Positions 31,931 to 46,851 of a DNA stretch of 64,000 nt are shown piece after piece (the stretch's first letter is position 1; every line of letters begins with the position of its first letter). The position numbers were made by a program, and so were the translations under genes. Below the pieces are notes generated by a model. It saw nothing but the letters and a program-made list of their open reading frames with translations, made no database searches and was not told where the DNA came from. Source of the DNA: Blattamonas nauphoetae (taxonomy: Eukaryota > Preaxostyla > Oxymonadida); NCBI GenBank assembly GCA_033064195.1, contig JARBJD010000029.1, positions 248,001-312,000 of the forward strand, given 5' to 3'.

Positions 31931-32208
31931 TTCATCTAAACCAAGTCTCTCTCTTTTCTCACTTCAACATCCCACTTTGTGAACGAAGTTAGTTCGCGAC
32001 CCTTTACCTTAATCTATCATTTTCAATCTTTGAAATTGCTCGATTCTCCTTTTCTCTCTATTCCACGTCTCTGTCATTCATTAAAGACACATTATAAACC
32101 AAAATAGAGACAATAATAACAGATCTGCGTGTAGACTTTCAGATCTGCGTCTAGACCGATCTGCAGATCTGCGTCTAGACTTTTTCAGATCTGAGTCTAG
32201 ACCTACCC
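31931..32208 (-). repeat. Right TIR of MULE-C (unique part)
   Basis: Inverted copy of 25638-25927 with only a few base differences, ending ...GTCTAGACCTACCC at 32208, directly followed by the TSD CTTCTCTCC. Confidence 0.92.
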
Positions 32209-33331
32209 CTTCTCTCCCAATCCCACAAACGACGAAGGGAAGTGACGGATCAGCATCCCTCCAATCTCCTTCTCAACTTCTCTTCGTTCCATTTGGTTTT
32301 GCTTTCCTTCTTTTCTGTTTTGTTGTCGGAGCACCGCAATCATCGAGCGAAGTGTCCATTCAATCTCATCAAGTGCTGTCAGACAGCGATTGTGGAGAGA
32401 AAACGGTGATTGTTTGTCAATCTCTTGATGTTGTTGTTTTTCGGGTGATTGTCGTTCATTTTGTCCCTTTTCATGAGATGATTCTTGCTTTTGAACAAAT
32501 GACTGTAGTCCAGTGCAAAGACGGTCCATCGATTTCAAGATTTCCATTCCCGTTCCAATTCGCCCTTCCGAAAACGAGGCTGACAGTTGAGAGCAAAGGC
32601 CTTCAACAATTCCAGAGTTCAGGACTCCATCGACATCCACCGCAGAAAGGGAGCCACTGCACAACAGACTGCGTCAATCAGGCAATAAAAATGAGAGAAT
32701 GGAAGAATTGACAAAGAAAACAAACCCAATTGCTCGAGTTGTTCCTTTTGTGATCGATTCTTTCGGATTCTGGAAAATCAGGAGAAAAAAGAAGACGATG
32801 ACAAATGTGAGCAATCTCAGACTGAAACCAGAGTCAGGAGTGGAGGAAGAAGAGTGCTGACAACTCGATTCTCGTGACCTCCGTCAAAACTCACAATTGT
32901 CAAAACAAGTCCACTCAACGGTCCCTGAACACGATCAAATTGTGGATCAAAGAGAGAATGGAATTGATGATACGAGAAAGAGAGGAGCAGACGAAGAGCT
33001 TTTCGGAGCATGGGGAGGATAAAGTGGAGCAGAACTCTTCCAACAACCCAGACGAGATCACACTTTCTCTCAACGAAGTGTGATCCACTTGTTCTGAATA
33101 AGAAAGAGAGGATCGAAATAGAGAAAGAAAAAGTGATAGGAATCGTGGGATCACAGACAAACCTGATGTGAACGTCGTATACAGTTGATGGACGACTTTC
33201 AATTTGCTTTGTTCGTCTCCATGTTTGAATTGGGACAAGCAGTCAGAAACCAGTGTGTTCTGAGGATGGATTTGTTGTTCAGAAATGCCAAGTTGATTGG
33301 ATGAAGGAACAGGGATCATTGAATCCAACAA
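32209..33331 (-). CDS. Coiled-coil/SPRY-like protein, 5' part (exons 1-5 start)
   Basis: Minus-strand exons are 33331-33163, 33093-32993, 32924-32823, 32769-32726 and 32668 onward; exon 5 continues beyond MULE-C at 25637. Introns are 53-69 nt with CAG acceptors. The exon lengths 101, 102 and 44 nt and their phases equal those of the paralogue at 62064, which supports the model. The protein begins MLDSMIPVPSSNQLGISEQQ, has helical exons (LVSDCLSQFKHGDEQSKLKV; LLEEFCSTLSSPCSEKLF) and then DGVLNSGIVEGLCSQLSASF and IGGMLIRHFPSSFVGLGEK, where the transposon lies. With exon 5 rejoined the protein is 587 aa. Function unknown; the N-terminal helices may be ARM-like. Confidence 0.85.
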
Positions 33332-33541
33332 TCAGAATGTTATGGGTTCGGACAGACATTTAGTGAAGCGCAAAAGGTGTAAAAATTGGTAAATTTCATG
33401 ATTGACAATAGAAGTGACACGATTGTTTAATAATCCACTCTCGTAATCAACATTATCTCTTCATCATACCCATTGTTTCTTGGAGCTACCAGATGGTTTA
33501 AGGGTTAGATCTACATCATTCGAATCATTTCACCAAAATAG

Positions 33542-36469
<2,928 letters not shown>

Positions 36470-36799
36470 AAGATCTAGTCTCATTTTTTGTCGTTAATTT
36501 GATCTTCTCGGCTTTAGATCCTTTTGGAGCTATTTTAGGAGAGTGCAGCTAGATTCTTAGTTTTCTGTCATCCTTTTCTCGGGTTTTCGTTCTCTTTCTT
36601 TGATTCTTCGGCTAAACAGGTTCTTTTACCTCTTTGTGTTCTTCAGAATTGGAGTCTCTGTGCTCATTTCATCTGGGTGATTTCGGTTGGGTATTTCCAC
36701 TGCGTAGAATCTTGGGGAGGGACAAACAACTTGGCGTTTTCATCAAAGTGTGAACAGCACTAATGAAGGGTGCGATCAGATTTCTTGATAGATTATTGA

Positions 36800-37843
36800 A
36801 TGTCTGACATTTTTAACGAAACATATCAATCATTAGATGACTCCATTCAACCGCCACTCTTCCTGGCGACACCAACAGTTCATTTCGAAACGGTTCAGGA
36901 ATCATCACCATTTTTTCTTTCTCTCGTCCAATACATCGAGGAAGCAAACACGTTGGATGATTCAGCCCTGCACAAAGCAGAAATCGTGTTAGAACGTTTG
37001 GTGAGCCTTATTCGACCTCTCTCCTCGAATATCGATCTTCTCTCGTCATTCGCCCCTCGACCCGACAACAGCGCAGAAGGTTTTACTGAAGCGATTCTGA
37101 CCCTCCTGACATGTGATTACAAGTCACTCGTGAATCTCTCTCTCCACCTGCTGCGATATGCTCTCGATGCGTCTCCACTAAAAGAACTGTTTTTATTTGT
37201 CGATTCTGGATTCTTCACTCGTCTGGCTCCGACACCTCAATGGATTGAGGGCAACCTGTCTTCACAATCTCTTTTTAATTTCGTCAACACCATCCTTTCC
37301 TGTACAACACCAGCGCTTCCCGAAAACATCCAAGAAATCTCTCGCCTTTCAACTCTTTCGATGGAGTCAATCCACCAGACCGTCTTAGAACAGCTTTTAC
37401 AGCCCGTGTTGCCATTTGTCTCATATTCCTGTGAAAACCGATCCGTTCTCGAACATGACACTCTCAATTTGTCCATCATCACGAGATTGCTGCTCACCTA
37501 CCTTCCGCTGAGTGTCTTTCACGACCCAACTCTTACATTCGTTTTCTCTCATCACATTTGCCACACTGTCATACAACACTTGCTCTCGCTCGAACAAGAC
37601 TTATCAGCACTCATCTGTCAGCTCTCCCTGAACGAGATCAACACAAACCTCGGAACTGCCGATTTGCTTGTGCGGACGCGGTGGAAAGCAGTTCTGTGCA
37701 GGCTGAACGAAGAGGGACTGGCTGATGGACTTGACACTCTCAGCTTTTGGGAAGTGTTATTTTCATCAATTGGAAAGATGATTCGGAAGGAGAACAACAC
37801 AATGTTGATCCATCTCGCTGCCAATGTTTGGGAACTTCGATGA
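36800..37843 (+). CDS. ARM/HEAT-like protein, first part open, 3' part decaying
   Basis: A 347-codon frame starts MSDIFNETYQSLDDSIQPPL and is helical throughout (FFLSLVQYIEEANTLDDSAL; LLTCDYKSLVNLSLHLLRYA; RWKAVLCRLNEEGLADGLDT). It belongs to the same family as the fragment at 23460. Homology-like sequence continues past the stop in another frame (MKLAEPFFVQFRPKTASTAA, LLFHWDDSILHCHP to 37959), then in a third frame up to an intron-like break near 37975 (LEYELF, then DFVVHPTFS). Helical debris extends to about 38650. Either the gene is breaking down at its 3' end or this stop is a new end. Function unknown. Confidence 0.6.
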   Translation: MSDIFNETYQSLDDSIQPPLFLATPTVHFETVQESSPFFLSLVQYIEEANTLDDSALHKAEIVLERLVSLIRPLSSNIDLLSSFAPRPDNSAEGFTEAILTLLTCDYKSLVNLSLHLLRYALDASPLKELFLFVDSGFFTRLAPTPQWIEGNLSSQSLFNFVNTILSCTTPALPENIQEISRLSTLSMESIHQTVLEQLLQPVLPFVSYSCENRSVLEHDTLNLSIITRLLLTYLPLSVFHDPTLTFVFSHHICHTVIQHLLSLEQDLSALICQLSLNEINTNLGTADLLVRTRWKAVLCRLNEEGLADGLDTLSFWEVLFSSIGKMIRKENNTMLIHLAANVWELR

Positions 37844-38660
37844 AACTGGCAGAACCATTCTTTGTTCAATTTCGTCCAAAAACCGCATCAACAGCAGCTC
37901 CAACCATCAAGAAGCTCCTCTTTCATTGGGATGACTCCATTCTCCACTGTCATCCTTGAATATGAACTCTTTGGTCAGTGTTTGTCACTTTTTCATTTTT
38001 CTCCCATTTCCTCCTCTTTCTCCCACAGACTTCGTCGTCCATCCAACATTTTCAAACTGAGAACTCCGAATCACACACCAGACACTCCATCGCTTCACAG
38101 ATTGCTGTCAACAGTCGCCATGATCGCCCTGATTTCGATCTCGTTCGATGCGACCAGACGGTGACATATCCACTGCGATGGAGATTCCACTGATTCCAGT
38201 TCTGATTGAGCAAGGAATGTTGGTTTGTGGATGATGGACGAACTGGCCTCGGTTCGATGGCAACGCTTTCTTCACTTTTCGATTCTCTCCAAAAGACGAC
38301 TGTCGCTGACCTTCTCTCAACTCTCCCTTTCAGAATACGGTGTGACTGTTCGAAGCAACCCGCGTGCCCACTTTCAGATCTGCCCCACACTCGCCCATCG
38401 ACAGCAGACCAACCTCGCACGTTGTTCGAGCGATTCTGCCGCGACGCCACTCCAAGTCTGCTGATTCCCAACAAGATCCACTCATCCATCGTTTGGTCTT
38501 GTTATTTGTGCTGATGTCACACTCAGTGCTCTCTCTGGTTGTGTGTCAGCTGATTCGTTCTCCAACCTGTCCGCTCGACACTCGAAGGAGTCCAACACTG
38601 ATTCATCGGCCAGAAGATGCGGAAAGAGGACGTACTTCACGGATCTTGTTTGTTTGAAGG
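37844..38660 (+). pseudogene. 3' debris of the ARM-like gene
   Basis: Fragments in alternating frames continue the ARM-like gene: MKLAEPFFVQFRPKTASTAA (37841 on), LLSTVAMIALISISFDATRR (38100-38164) and LGSMATLSSLFDSLQKTTVA (38250-38310). At least two frame changes separate them. There are pyrimidine-rich CAG sites that could be introns (for example 37975-38029), so part may still be a split gene rather than a broken one. Confidence 0.4.
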
Positions 38661-38847
38661 AGAGGTGACGATTTTCTCTCCCAGTTTTGATTTGTATTCC
38701 ACGTCGTCCCTTCTATTCCACCTCCTTTGAAATGTCTGATGATCACTTTTTGAGATCTTTGTTGATGTTCTACAATGAGAATTAGTGCACACAGAACACT
38801 CTTTGTTGAACTTGAGACGATTGAATTGGATTCAAGGGTGGATCAGA

Positions 38848-41800
38848 ATGTCAGATGAATCCAGTTCTCGTGTCTTGCCAAATGAGAATCCTCCGTCGTA
38901 CTCGACAGTTTTACCGCCAATGAATCCAGTCACGCCTGATATTAGTCACTTTGCGTCAGAAATTGTGAAGAAGGAGTTTGCGATGGCAGAACTGGATTAT
39001 GCACAGTCGATTGTGAATATTGTTCAAGATCCACAACCTGGACTGATGCAATTCGGAAGGATTGAAATTGATCGAGGTCGTGGACACTTGACATTGACAT
39101 CGTCAACTCGGCTTGTTTCGTGGTCCACATTCTGGAAGACGATCATGAAAGAACGGATCACAGTTAACCGGACAGTTTGTGGCTTATTTTTGGGATTGCT
39201 GTTAGTTTTTCATCTCTCTGTTTATTGATTGCGTCCAATCAGTGTTTCGCCGCCACAAGCTGGGACTTGGTCAAGAAGTGCTGAGTGAAGATGATATCTT
39301 TCTGGACGTTGAGTGTAACATCGAAATGCGTTTGTTGTTCTCTTTATGATTCGTGCTCAGTGCAATTGAACGCTCACTCCTTCTTCCGAAATGAACCGAA
39401 CTCGCAATCGTTTGTAATTGTTCTTGAAAAGAGTTTTCAGGAGTTCATTTCGTTCGGACATGCAATCGCTGGGATGGGTGTTCCAGACAGTGTTGGATTC
39501 TGTGGAGGAAAGTGGCTGTTTTGAAGAACCGCCTCCGACGTCGCAGATGAGACACCGAATCAATGAATTCATTGCCGACACGATCCGCCGACTTGCTTCA
39601 ACAAGAGTGGTTGAATTTGTGGATGGGTCAGAACAGAAGGTGAGCGGGATTGATTTCATTGGTCTCGCTTCAGAACTGACCATTCCTGAATGGAATGATG
39701 AAACTAGGCTTTTCTCGACAAGTGAACACGCAGCAGGGAAGGACAGTCTCTCTCCCGAGGAGATGTTTCTGGCGTCGTCAGAATCAGGTGTGTATTGTTT
39801 GAATGGAATTGTTCGATGGCTTCTGGAGGAGAACATGCTGAGAAGCGAAGGCCCTTTTCTGGAGAACGTGAAATCACTGACTCGACGGATTGTTTCGATG
39901 CGATTTGGGGAGTTGGAGGGAGAGAGTTGGCGGAAAGAGTCAGAAAGATGGCTTTGCTTTAGGGAGCTTGTGATTAAGATTGTGATTGAAGAAATCGACC
40001 CAGTTTGGATTCTTTGTTTGTATTTTGATTTCAGACGGATTTGCAATTCCTTCAAAATGGTTGTCTGGCATTGGCGTTTGACTTGCTTGAAGCTCGCACG
40101 CAAATTGAGCAGCCAGCAGATCTGCACTTCGTCGAACCAGAATCAAAGGGAAAGTCCGAGTCAGGTGTTGAGAGTCTGGTGAACTCAAAACACTGTTTTG
40201 ATGACTCCTTAACGCTTCAGTCATCAGCTTCGTCTTCGAATGCTTCTGATTCACTCCGCACGTCACTGCCCTCAACTCAGTCCACTTTGCCGTCAGATTC
40301 ATCCTCTGAATATGCCGCTTCCCTTCAAGATGATATGAGTCGGGAAGGAGATCAGATCGAATTGGAAATCGAAGATCCCTCGTCAACTGTCCTCAACTTC
40401 ACCTTTTCTGACCAATCATCTCCTCAAAATCGGCAGAAACTCAATTTGATGCGTCGCCAATGGATATCTGATACATCTTCTCCACCCATCGTCATCGACC
40501 GCACATCATCTCTTCCATCGTCTTCGCTTCTGGTCACGAACACTCCACTCAGCCACAATCCCATAATTTTGACCGAGCCAATCAATGAAGATGCATTCTT
40601 GTGTGTTTTATGGTTTATACGTTGACTCCCTATCTCGATCCCACCGTTCTCATTTTTTTTATTCTCTGCTCCTGTTCTCATGTTCTTTAACCCCTCTTCT
40701 TTTCAGGAATGACGATTCTGAAGTTATAAACACCCTCGAAAACCTGATATTTACATTCAAAGAGACAAATTCTTTCTCAACATTCCCGCTCATTCCAACC
40801 CTCTTTACCCACCTCGCATTCCTCCTCAACTCCGACAACTCCACTCTCCGGGCACAATCGTACATGCTACTTTCGTTGTTGTTCTCATCTCCCACTCATG
40901 CGCCTCTTCTCCGCCACACTCGCAAAGCCATCCGAGATTCGGTGTCTGATCTCACTATGGAGTCCAAACTCGCCTTCTCCACCATCCCACTCCCAAATCA
41001 ACTGGATCCCTCTCTCATCCCACACGACGAACCAAGTAAAAATGCAGCTGTCCAACAGTTTCTTGAATTTGGGGAGCAGATCTCAGCCATCGCACCCATC
41101 GCCGCCCCCAAGTCACTCGATGAAATTCCTCAATTTCTCTCCGAAATCGGAAGAATGACCAAAAATGATTTTGCTCCTCTCACAGCCATGGTCAAGAATC
41201 TCGATGGCCCTTTATCGGAAGTCGAGCAAGCCCTCCCATTCTTACCACCGCAATTCCGTGCCCAAATCGTCAACAATGTGATGATTACATGTGTCACTCA
41301 GAAACTATCATTTCCATCCACAATGACAAACTTCTACGTCAGCCAATCCGATCCGTTTCTTGATCAAGTCATCTGCGGTCTTCGAGCTGTATTTCCGCAA
41401 CAGTTGCCTCTAATCTTCAAGAAATCGTTTCCAGGCGATGTTTTGTTGGAGCGGGCCGTACGATCCACATTCACTGATGTGAACCTCATGACGTTGACCA
41501 TGGCAACTGTCGCAGTCAACTATTTCCTTCCCGAACCTCATCTCAAAAAGATCCATCCTCTCCTTCTCCGTGGCTTCCATGTCAGCTATCTCTCCTTCGA
41601 CGAGACCCATCGAGGCTTGATCAACGACGATATGTTGGAAGTGTTCTTTGCTGACCCCCTGTTCACCGACATGCAAGGAGAAAACGCGTTGGAGATCTTC
41701 AAAACACATCCACCTCCCCAAATGTCATGTTTCGTGAACACAACCATTTCTTTGCTTTTATCTTCAATGTACTACCCACTCGAACAGAAGTGGGGTTTGA

Positions 41801-44800
41801 TCAACACCATCCTCCACAACATCACCCACTACACTCTCACCTTTGGAGCCCTGTCCGAATTGCGTCTTCTCGTCCTCCTCTTCACCCACTCCCCCCTCAA
41901 ACAATTCATCTGGATGACACAAAACCAAGTGAACACTTCGATGGTTGTGACTGTCCTTCTCTCAACATTGAGCTTGCCGCCTCTCTTCGACACCCCACTC
42001 CAGTCACTCTTCCCGAAGGGCACAGAGTGGTTTTGGAGAAATCTGTATCAGCCAGTACCGGTGATGAGGGGGTTGGTGACGAATGGAGGGTCAGATTTGA
42101 GGACGTTGCAGACGTTTGCAATCTTCAGGGCGAGAGCGACGCGAGGTGTGTGAGGGGGCAGATGGGGATATCTTTTTTGAGTGTTTGATGCTGTTCTTGC
42201 TGTTCTTTTCTCATCTTCTTGTTCCTCTCTCTCTTCAGCTGACTGGGCCACGTTCGTCTCGACTCCCGCGATGGTGAAGCTCGTTCTGTCCCATCTGAGG
42301 TCTCTCCCTTTCTGTCTTCACTTCCCAGCTCGCCTGTTCCTGCCCTCGTCTCCACCACACTCGAACTCCTGAAAACCGCAGCTGACCTGCGATCGGACGC
42401 GTTCAACAGGATTCTTCTGTCGTTCGACGCAGCTGCACTTGTGATGCAGACAGTCGAGTCCTCACTCTTTTTGGAGGATTATGAGAATGGGTGTTCGATT
42501 CTCGCGAGTCTGTTTCAGACAACTATAAGCATGAAGTGAGAATTTGACTTTCATTGTGACGAAACTCGTCCAGCCCTATCTGGTCAGGTTGGTTTTAGTG
42601 ATTCTTCAACTTCTATCATTCATCGACATCATCTATTTTCTCGATTCTCCCGGGTTTATCCGGGTACTTGAATGTGGTTGTTGCTGCGAATGGTCTCAGC
42701 GACAAATTGAATAATTGAGGGTTTTAAGGGCAGAAAGGGTTGTAGAATGGTGAAAGTGACGAGAAATCTTGACAATGACTATTGTTCAAGCCGGAAAGAG
42801 TCAGAGACTGGAAAATGCAAGAAATCATGGTTAGATCTCATCAACTCAGAATTCAGCCATGTTTATTCGTGAAGAAAAATCTTTTTCCCAATCAATAACT
42901 CTTAACATTCCTACTGTTTGCCTTATCAGTGACATTATCATCTTGTCAGGCGAAGGAACAGGAACTTCTCAGAAACACCTTCGCTCTCTTCCAAAAGGAC
43001 TCCATTCAATGTCTACTTGATCATCTCCGAGGTACGTTTACTCCATCTTTGTCTGAACGATATTTTCACATTTCAGGATCAGAACAAATTGTTTCAGACG
43101 AGAATGTTGGATGGTTCGAACATGGCTTCTCCGAACCATTCAAAAGATATTTTATTCCCAACCGTGTTGTGTGCCTCGTTCGTAGATTATTGTTTCAGCA
43201 TCTCCAGAAGTGTGTCATGGACTGTCTTTTGATGATTGGTCTGTTTTCGTCAACATCTTCATCCTCACAGTACAGTCCACAATCTCCGACAATTGTGAGA
43301 ATATGTTGGTCAAGGTCCTTTCTCACATCATTATCGCGAAATCATTCGACTATCTTCCTCCTGAACTGACTCCTAATGTGTGTTTTTTCCATTGGCTCTT
43401 CATTTTGTTAAGTTCTACGAATTTCTCTGTCAATTCACTTCAAATTCCATTGGACAGAGGCTCATGCTGAAAACACAACTGGACTTCAATTTGAAGTGGT
43501 TTTTGATGGAGTTTCTTGTCAACCATTGCCAATCTTCTCGTGATGATTCAAAACCATCCCAAATCATCCTCACTCGACCTCTTCCACTTCTCATCTCAAC
43601 CATCTACGAGATAAACACACATTTCTCCATCAACGATCTATCCAGATATCTATCCACTCCCACAGAACTCACAGTTCATTACGACGCTGATGAATCAGCC
43701 AGAACTGACCTCGCATTTGATGTACTGTTTCTGTCTCTGCTGAGCATCGTGTCGGACGCAGAATTTCACAAACCAGCTCGACACCTCCTGGCTCGCATGT
43801 TTCAGATATCAGAAAGCGAGTTGGAGAGACTTCTGTTGGAGCGAGAGGTTCGACGTGGAGATTTGGAGATGGAGTGGTTGGGCGAACGAAAACAGAAAGA
43901 TGACACTCTGTCGTTTGCAGAAGGAGTGTGGACCTTGCTGGGAAGGAGAGAGACAGAGGAGGAACGAGACGAAGATCCGAACGAGGTAGACCAGGACGAA
44001 GAAAAAGAGGAACAAATCGAACAAGAAACCAAAGAAACGGACCACGAACACGACAGTGTGGAGTACCCTCGAACTGTCCGCAAGGACAAGCTCCACGAAA
44101 ACCCATCAACTCCAACTGTCTTCCTCCACCGAGTGGCCTGCTTGTTGATTTCTGTGCTTTTCTCAACTGAATGTGATTGTCTCCCATCCAACAACAAACA
44201 AACTGCATCGACAGACACAGCGCACAATGATCCTGACTCCACAAACGACAGTGTGTCTGAACCGAACAATCGCACCCTGAGTGAGTCACACCTGTTCAGA
44301 ATCTGTCTGAAACTGACTGGCTGGCTCCAGACAACTTTCGAGAAATGGAAGGATGGCTCAGTGTTCACCAAAACAGTGCGGATGGATGTGGAGTCGGCCG
44401 TGTCTCTCGTGTTCCTCCTCCTTCCCCACGCCGACCTCTCCTCGCAATGCTTCCTCGCCGTCCTCCTTCGCACCTTCTCCCACTTCACCGAAATGGTGCC
44501 ACACGTGATCACACCCGACCTCGTCCAAAAAAAGGCTCTCTTCTTCGCCCGTCTCAGACCATCACTCCCAAACGAGCTCGTGCGGAGTGTGGAATACGGT
44601 GTGAAGCGGATGTTGGCTGGAGACGGGTCGCCGCTGTACGGACCACATTATGAAGAAGCGGCAGAGCTGTGCAGACCGATTCTGGCCGACTTGATGTGTC
44701 GACTGGAGAGTGATGTGGAGGGAAGGAGGGAGATTGCAGCGCAGATTTGGGTGATTGTGTCTTCGAATGACCGTGCCCTACTTCGATCGTCAAGTCCACT

Positions 44801-46169
44801 CGTCCCTCTTCTCTGTGTCCTCTCTTCAACTGCTGATGACGAGACAGCATTCTTCCTCCTTCGTGCATGCACCCACATCATCACAACTGACTCGCTATAT
44901 GATCGCGTTCTCAACCCCATCCTTATCCAACACGCTTCCGCGATCCTTCGATTTGGGAAGCGAATCAACGATCAGCAGGTGGTGATCGAGGCGAGGTTTT
45001 TGTTCAATCTGATACTGAATCAGATCTTTGGCGATCATTTGCAAGGAACCGGTGAGGAGAAAGAGGTTGTGGAATTGTCCAAACTGCTTGCGATGGAGTT
45101 TGGAGAGATTGTGGAGAGAGTGTTACGGATTCTCGAACACCCAGATGAAACAGTCTGGAAGGAGAAAGATATCGACCACCTGCTTTCTTTTCTTCGTTCA
45201 TCTTTCGCCCACTTCAAAGAACTTCGCCTCATCGACTTCTCACCTCTGATCCTCTCTCTCATTCATGATGTCACACTATCGCAGCGATTCTTCGGTGACA
45301 GCGAAAATAGATATTGGGTTCGAAAACGCACTCATGGATGGATCACTAAATCTTCTTTCAATCCACCGACACTCTTCCGCTTCATCCAAATGTCACCTTC
45401 TTTCCCGACTGAACAATCGGTGCTCGAAGATGTTTTGAACCGCAAACTGATTCATGTTGAATCCATCATCCGATTTGGCAAACATCACGAAAAGACAAAT
45501 CAACAAGAAACAGAATCCAAAAAACTGAAGCTGTTCAAATCAGTGAACAGCACGCTTCGAGTGAAGATGGCATTTGAATGCGCGATCCGTCTGCCTCGTC
45601 TTCTCCACAAGTCCCAAAACTTCCTCCGAGCGAAGCAGGCACAGATTGAACAAGGAGAAGAAACGAACTGGGAGAACGAATTGGTCGACAGAGCTTCGAA
45701 GGTCTTCTCAACATTGAATCTGAATCTCATCACCTCAACTCCACTAAGAATCCACAGTTTATTCTTCAAGGACATCGATTTCATCATCTGGGCACTGACA
45801 GGTGGAAATAGACGAGACACCCTCAATCACCCAAGTGAAGACGACTCAAATCAATCCGAGCCGTGTCTGTCGTTCTTCGAGAATCTTCAGTTTGCTGTGA
45901 TGTGGATGTTGAATGGGATGGTTGAGTTTCCTCTCTCATCTCAGACAAAGTTGAGGACTTCCGAACTTCCATTTCTTTGGGATTTGATGCTTCACTCCGT
46001 TCTCTTCCGCCATTCATATGTTCCCTCCATCGCGGAGATTTCCATTCAACTGCGTGTCTGTCTTTTGGAGGAAGGTGTGGAGGATGTGATGGGGGCTGTG
46101 GAGTGTCTACTCGATAGTTCAATTCGGATCCGGTACTGGCCGAACACTCCATCACGTGAAGTCTGTTGA
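38848..46169 (+). CDS. Very large multi-exon helical-repeat protein, unrecognised
   Basis: The likely start is ATG at 38848 (MSDESSSRVLPNENPPSYST). Well supported exons include a stretch ending at 40002 (RWLLEENMLRSEGPFLENVK), 40035-40600 (Ser-rich), 40707-42145, 42239-42299, 42329 to about 42535, about 42950-43050, two or three short ones to 43377, and 43413-46169, a frame of over 900 codons. Introns are mostly 29-105 nt; one is about 410 nt. Leu-rich helices suggest a HEAT/ARM scaffold (LIPTLFTHLAFLLNSDNSTL; LLIFKKSFPGDVLLERAVRS is similar in style). An acidic linker, ETEEERDEDPNEVDQDEEKE, lies near 43950. The last residues (CLLEEGVEDVMGAVECLLDS) resemble the local ARM family, which hints at a fusion or a shared fold. 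Total roughly 2,000 residues. I do not recognise a catalytic domain. Exact splice sites between 39150-39420 and around 42540-43230 remain open. Confidence 0.7.
42536..42950 (+). other. Long intron with a TIR-like motif
   Basis: This about 410-nt gap in the large gene is far longer than its neighbours (29-105 nt). It contains CGGGTTTATCCGGGTAC at about 42653-42669, the exact inverse of the first 17 bases after TA in the MITE at 53731 (GTACCCGGATAAACCCG). I found no partner TIR, so this may be the remnant of a TCA-type element that enlarged an intron. Exact splice borders are uncertain. Confidence 0.5.
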
Positions 46170-46850
46170 TTCTCCATCCGATGATAGATTTGAAGACTGG
46201 ACAAGCCTGTTAGGGTGAAAGACCGCTCGATTACTTGTTTTGGGTGAGAAGGACAAGTTGAGATAGATGAGCCAATTCTTATGAATCAGGGGCTTTTCAT
46301 TTTGTGGGAAAGCACTTCATGTTCGTTGATCCAGACATTTTGAGTGAGAAAATGGAATCAAATGGATTTGGTCGCATCAAAACCATTTTGGGTTTCTGAG
46401 AAAACAGCGTCTTAGTCTCTCAACGATCACAAAAGACAGATCCCCAATCTGAAGTCAGTCTTAAAGAGGTGTGAATCAGTATTCTGAGAAAACAATTTAG
46501 ACTATTTCCATTTCAGTTAACATATATTCATCTTTTCTCTTTCTTTTTTCCGAATATTCCACAGATTAACCTGATAGATCGTGAATAGTGCGTTGGATCA
46601 AAAGTGTTGGGGAAAACACACAATTTCCTCCGAATCGATTTTCAAAAGAAATCATCAGTGGATGCAAGGCAAAGTAAAGTTTGTAATTCTCCATTATCCC
46701 CCCTCTCAGACAGGTTCTCTCGCACAAACTCGCTCGATTACCTACAGGGTTCCGATTACCTACAGGGGTAATACATGCCGAAGAAAGAAATGATGTTTAC
46801 GTGGTTTTCGAGGTTTGTCAGATCTGCTGAATTTGGGCTGAGTGAGAGCT
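46170..46850. other. Intergenic region, converging genes
   Basis: AT-rich sequence between a plus-strand and a minus-strand gene that converge. A direct repeat, GATTACCTACAGGG, occurs twice near 46738-46770. Otherwise I see no gene or structured element. Confidence 0.5.
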
Positions 46851-46851
46851 T

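Larger units (their letters stand above)
25638..32208. mobile_element. MULE-C, 6.57 kb Mutator-like element with minisatellite TIRs
   Basis: A perfect 9-bp TSD, CTTCTCTCC, lies at 25629-25637 and 32209-32217. The ends are GGGTAAGTCTAGGCTCAGAT at the left and, read inward from the right, GGGTAGGTCTAGACTCAGAT. The inverted repeat continues through about 280 bp of unique sequence and into 30-bp minisatellite arrays on both sides (about 2.2 kb left, 1.1 kb right). A frameshifted transposase lies between them (28292-30124). The element sits inside the coiled-coil/SPRY-like host gene; the paralogue at 63450-63500 shows the uninterrupted site. The near-identical TIRs and perfect TSD point to a recent insertion, perhaps mobilised in trans. 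Confidence 0.95.

Noticed and set aside
42536-42670. Complete MITE in the large intron
   Set aside because: Only one TIR-like motif is present; no partner end or TCA duplication could be found.
38848-46169. Assignment to a named large scaffold family such as NOT1 or a giant ubiquitin enzyme
   Set aside because: The helical style fits many families, but I could not find a diagnostic motif such as a HECT, USP or NOT box.
46738-46770. Telomere or origin-like repeat (GATTACCTACAGGG twice)
   Set aside because: Only two copies, no array or flanking structure.
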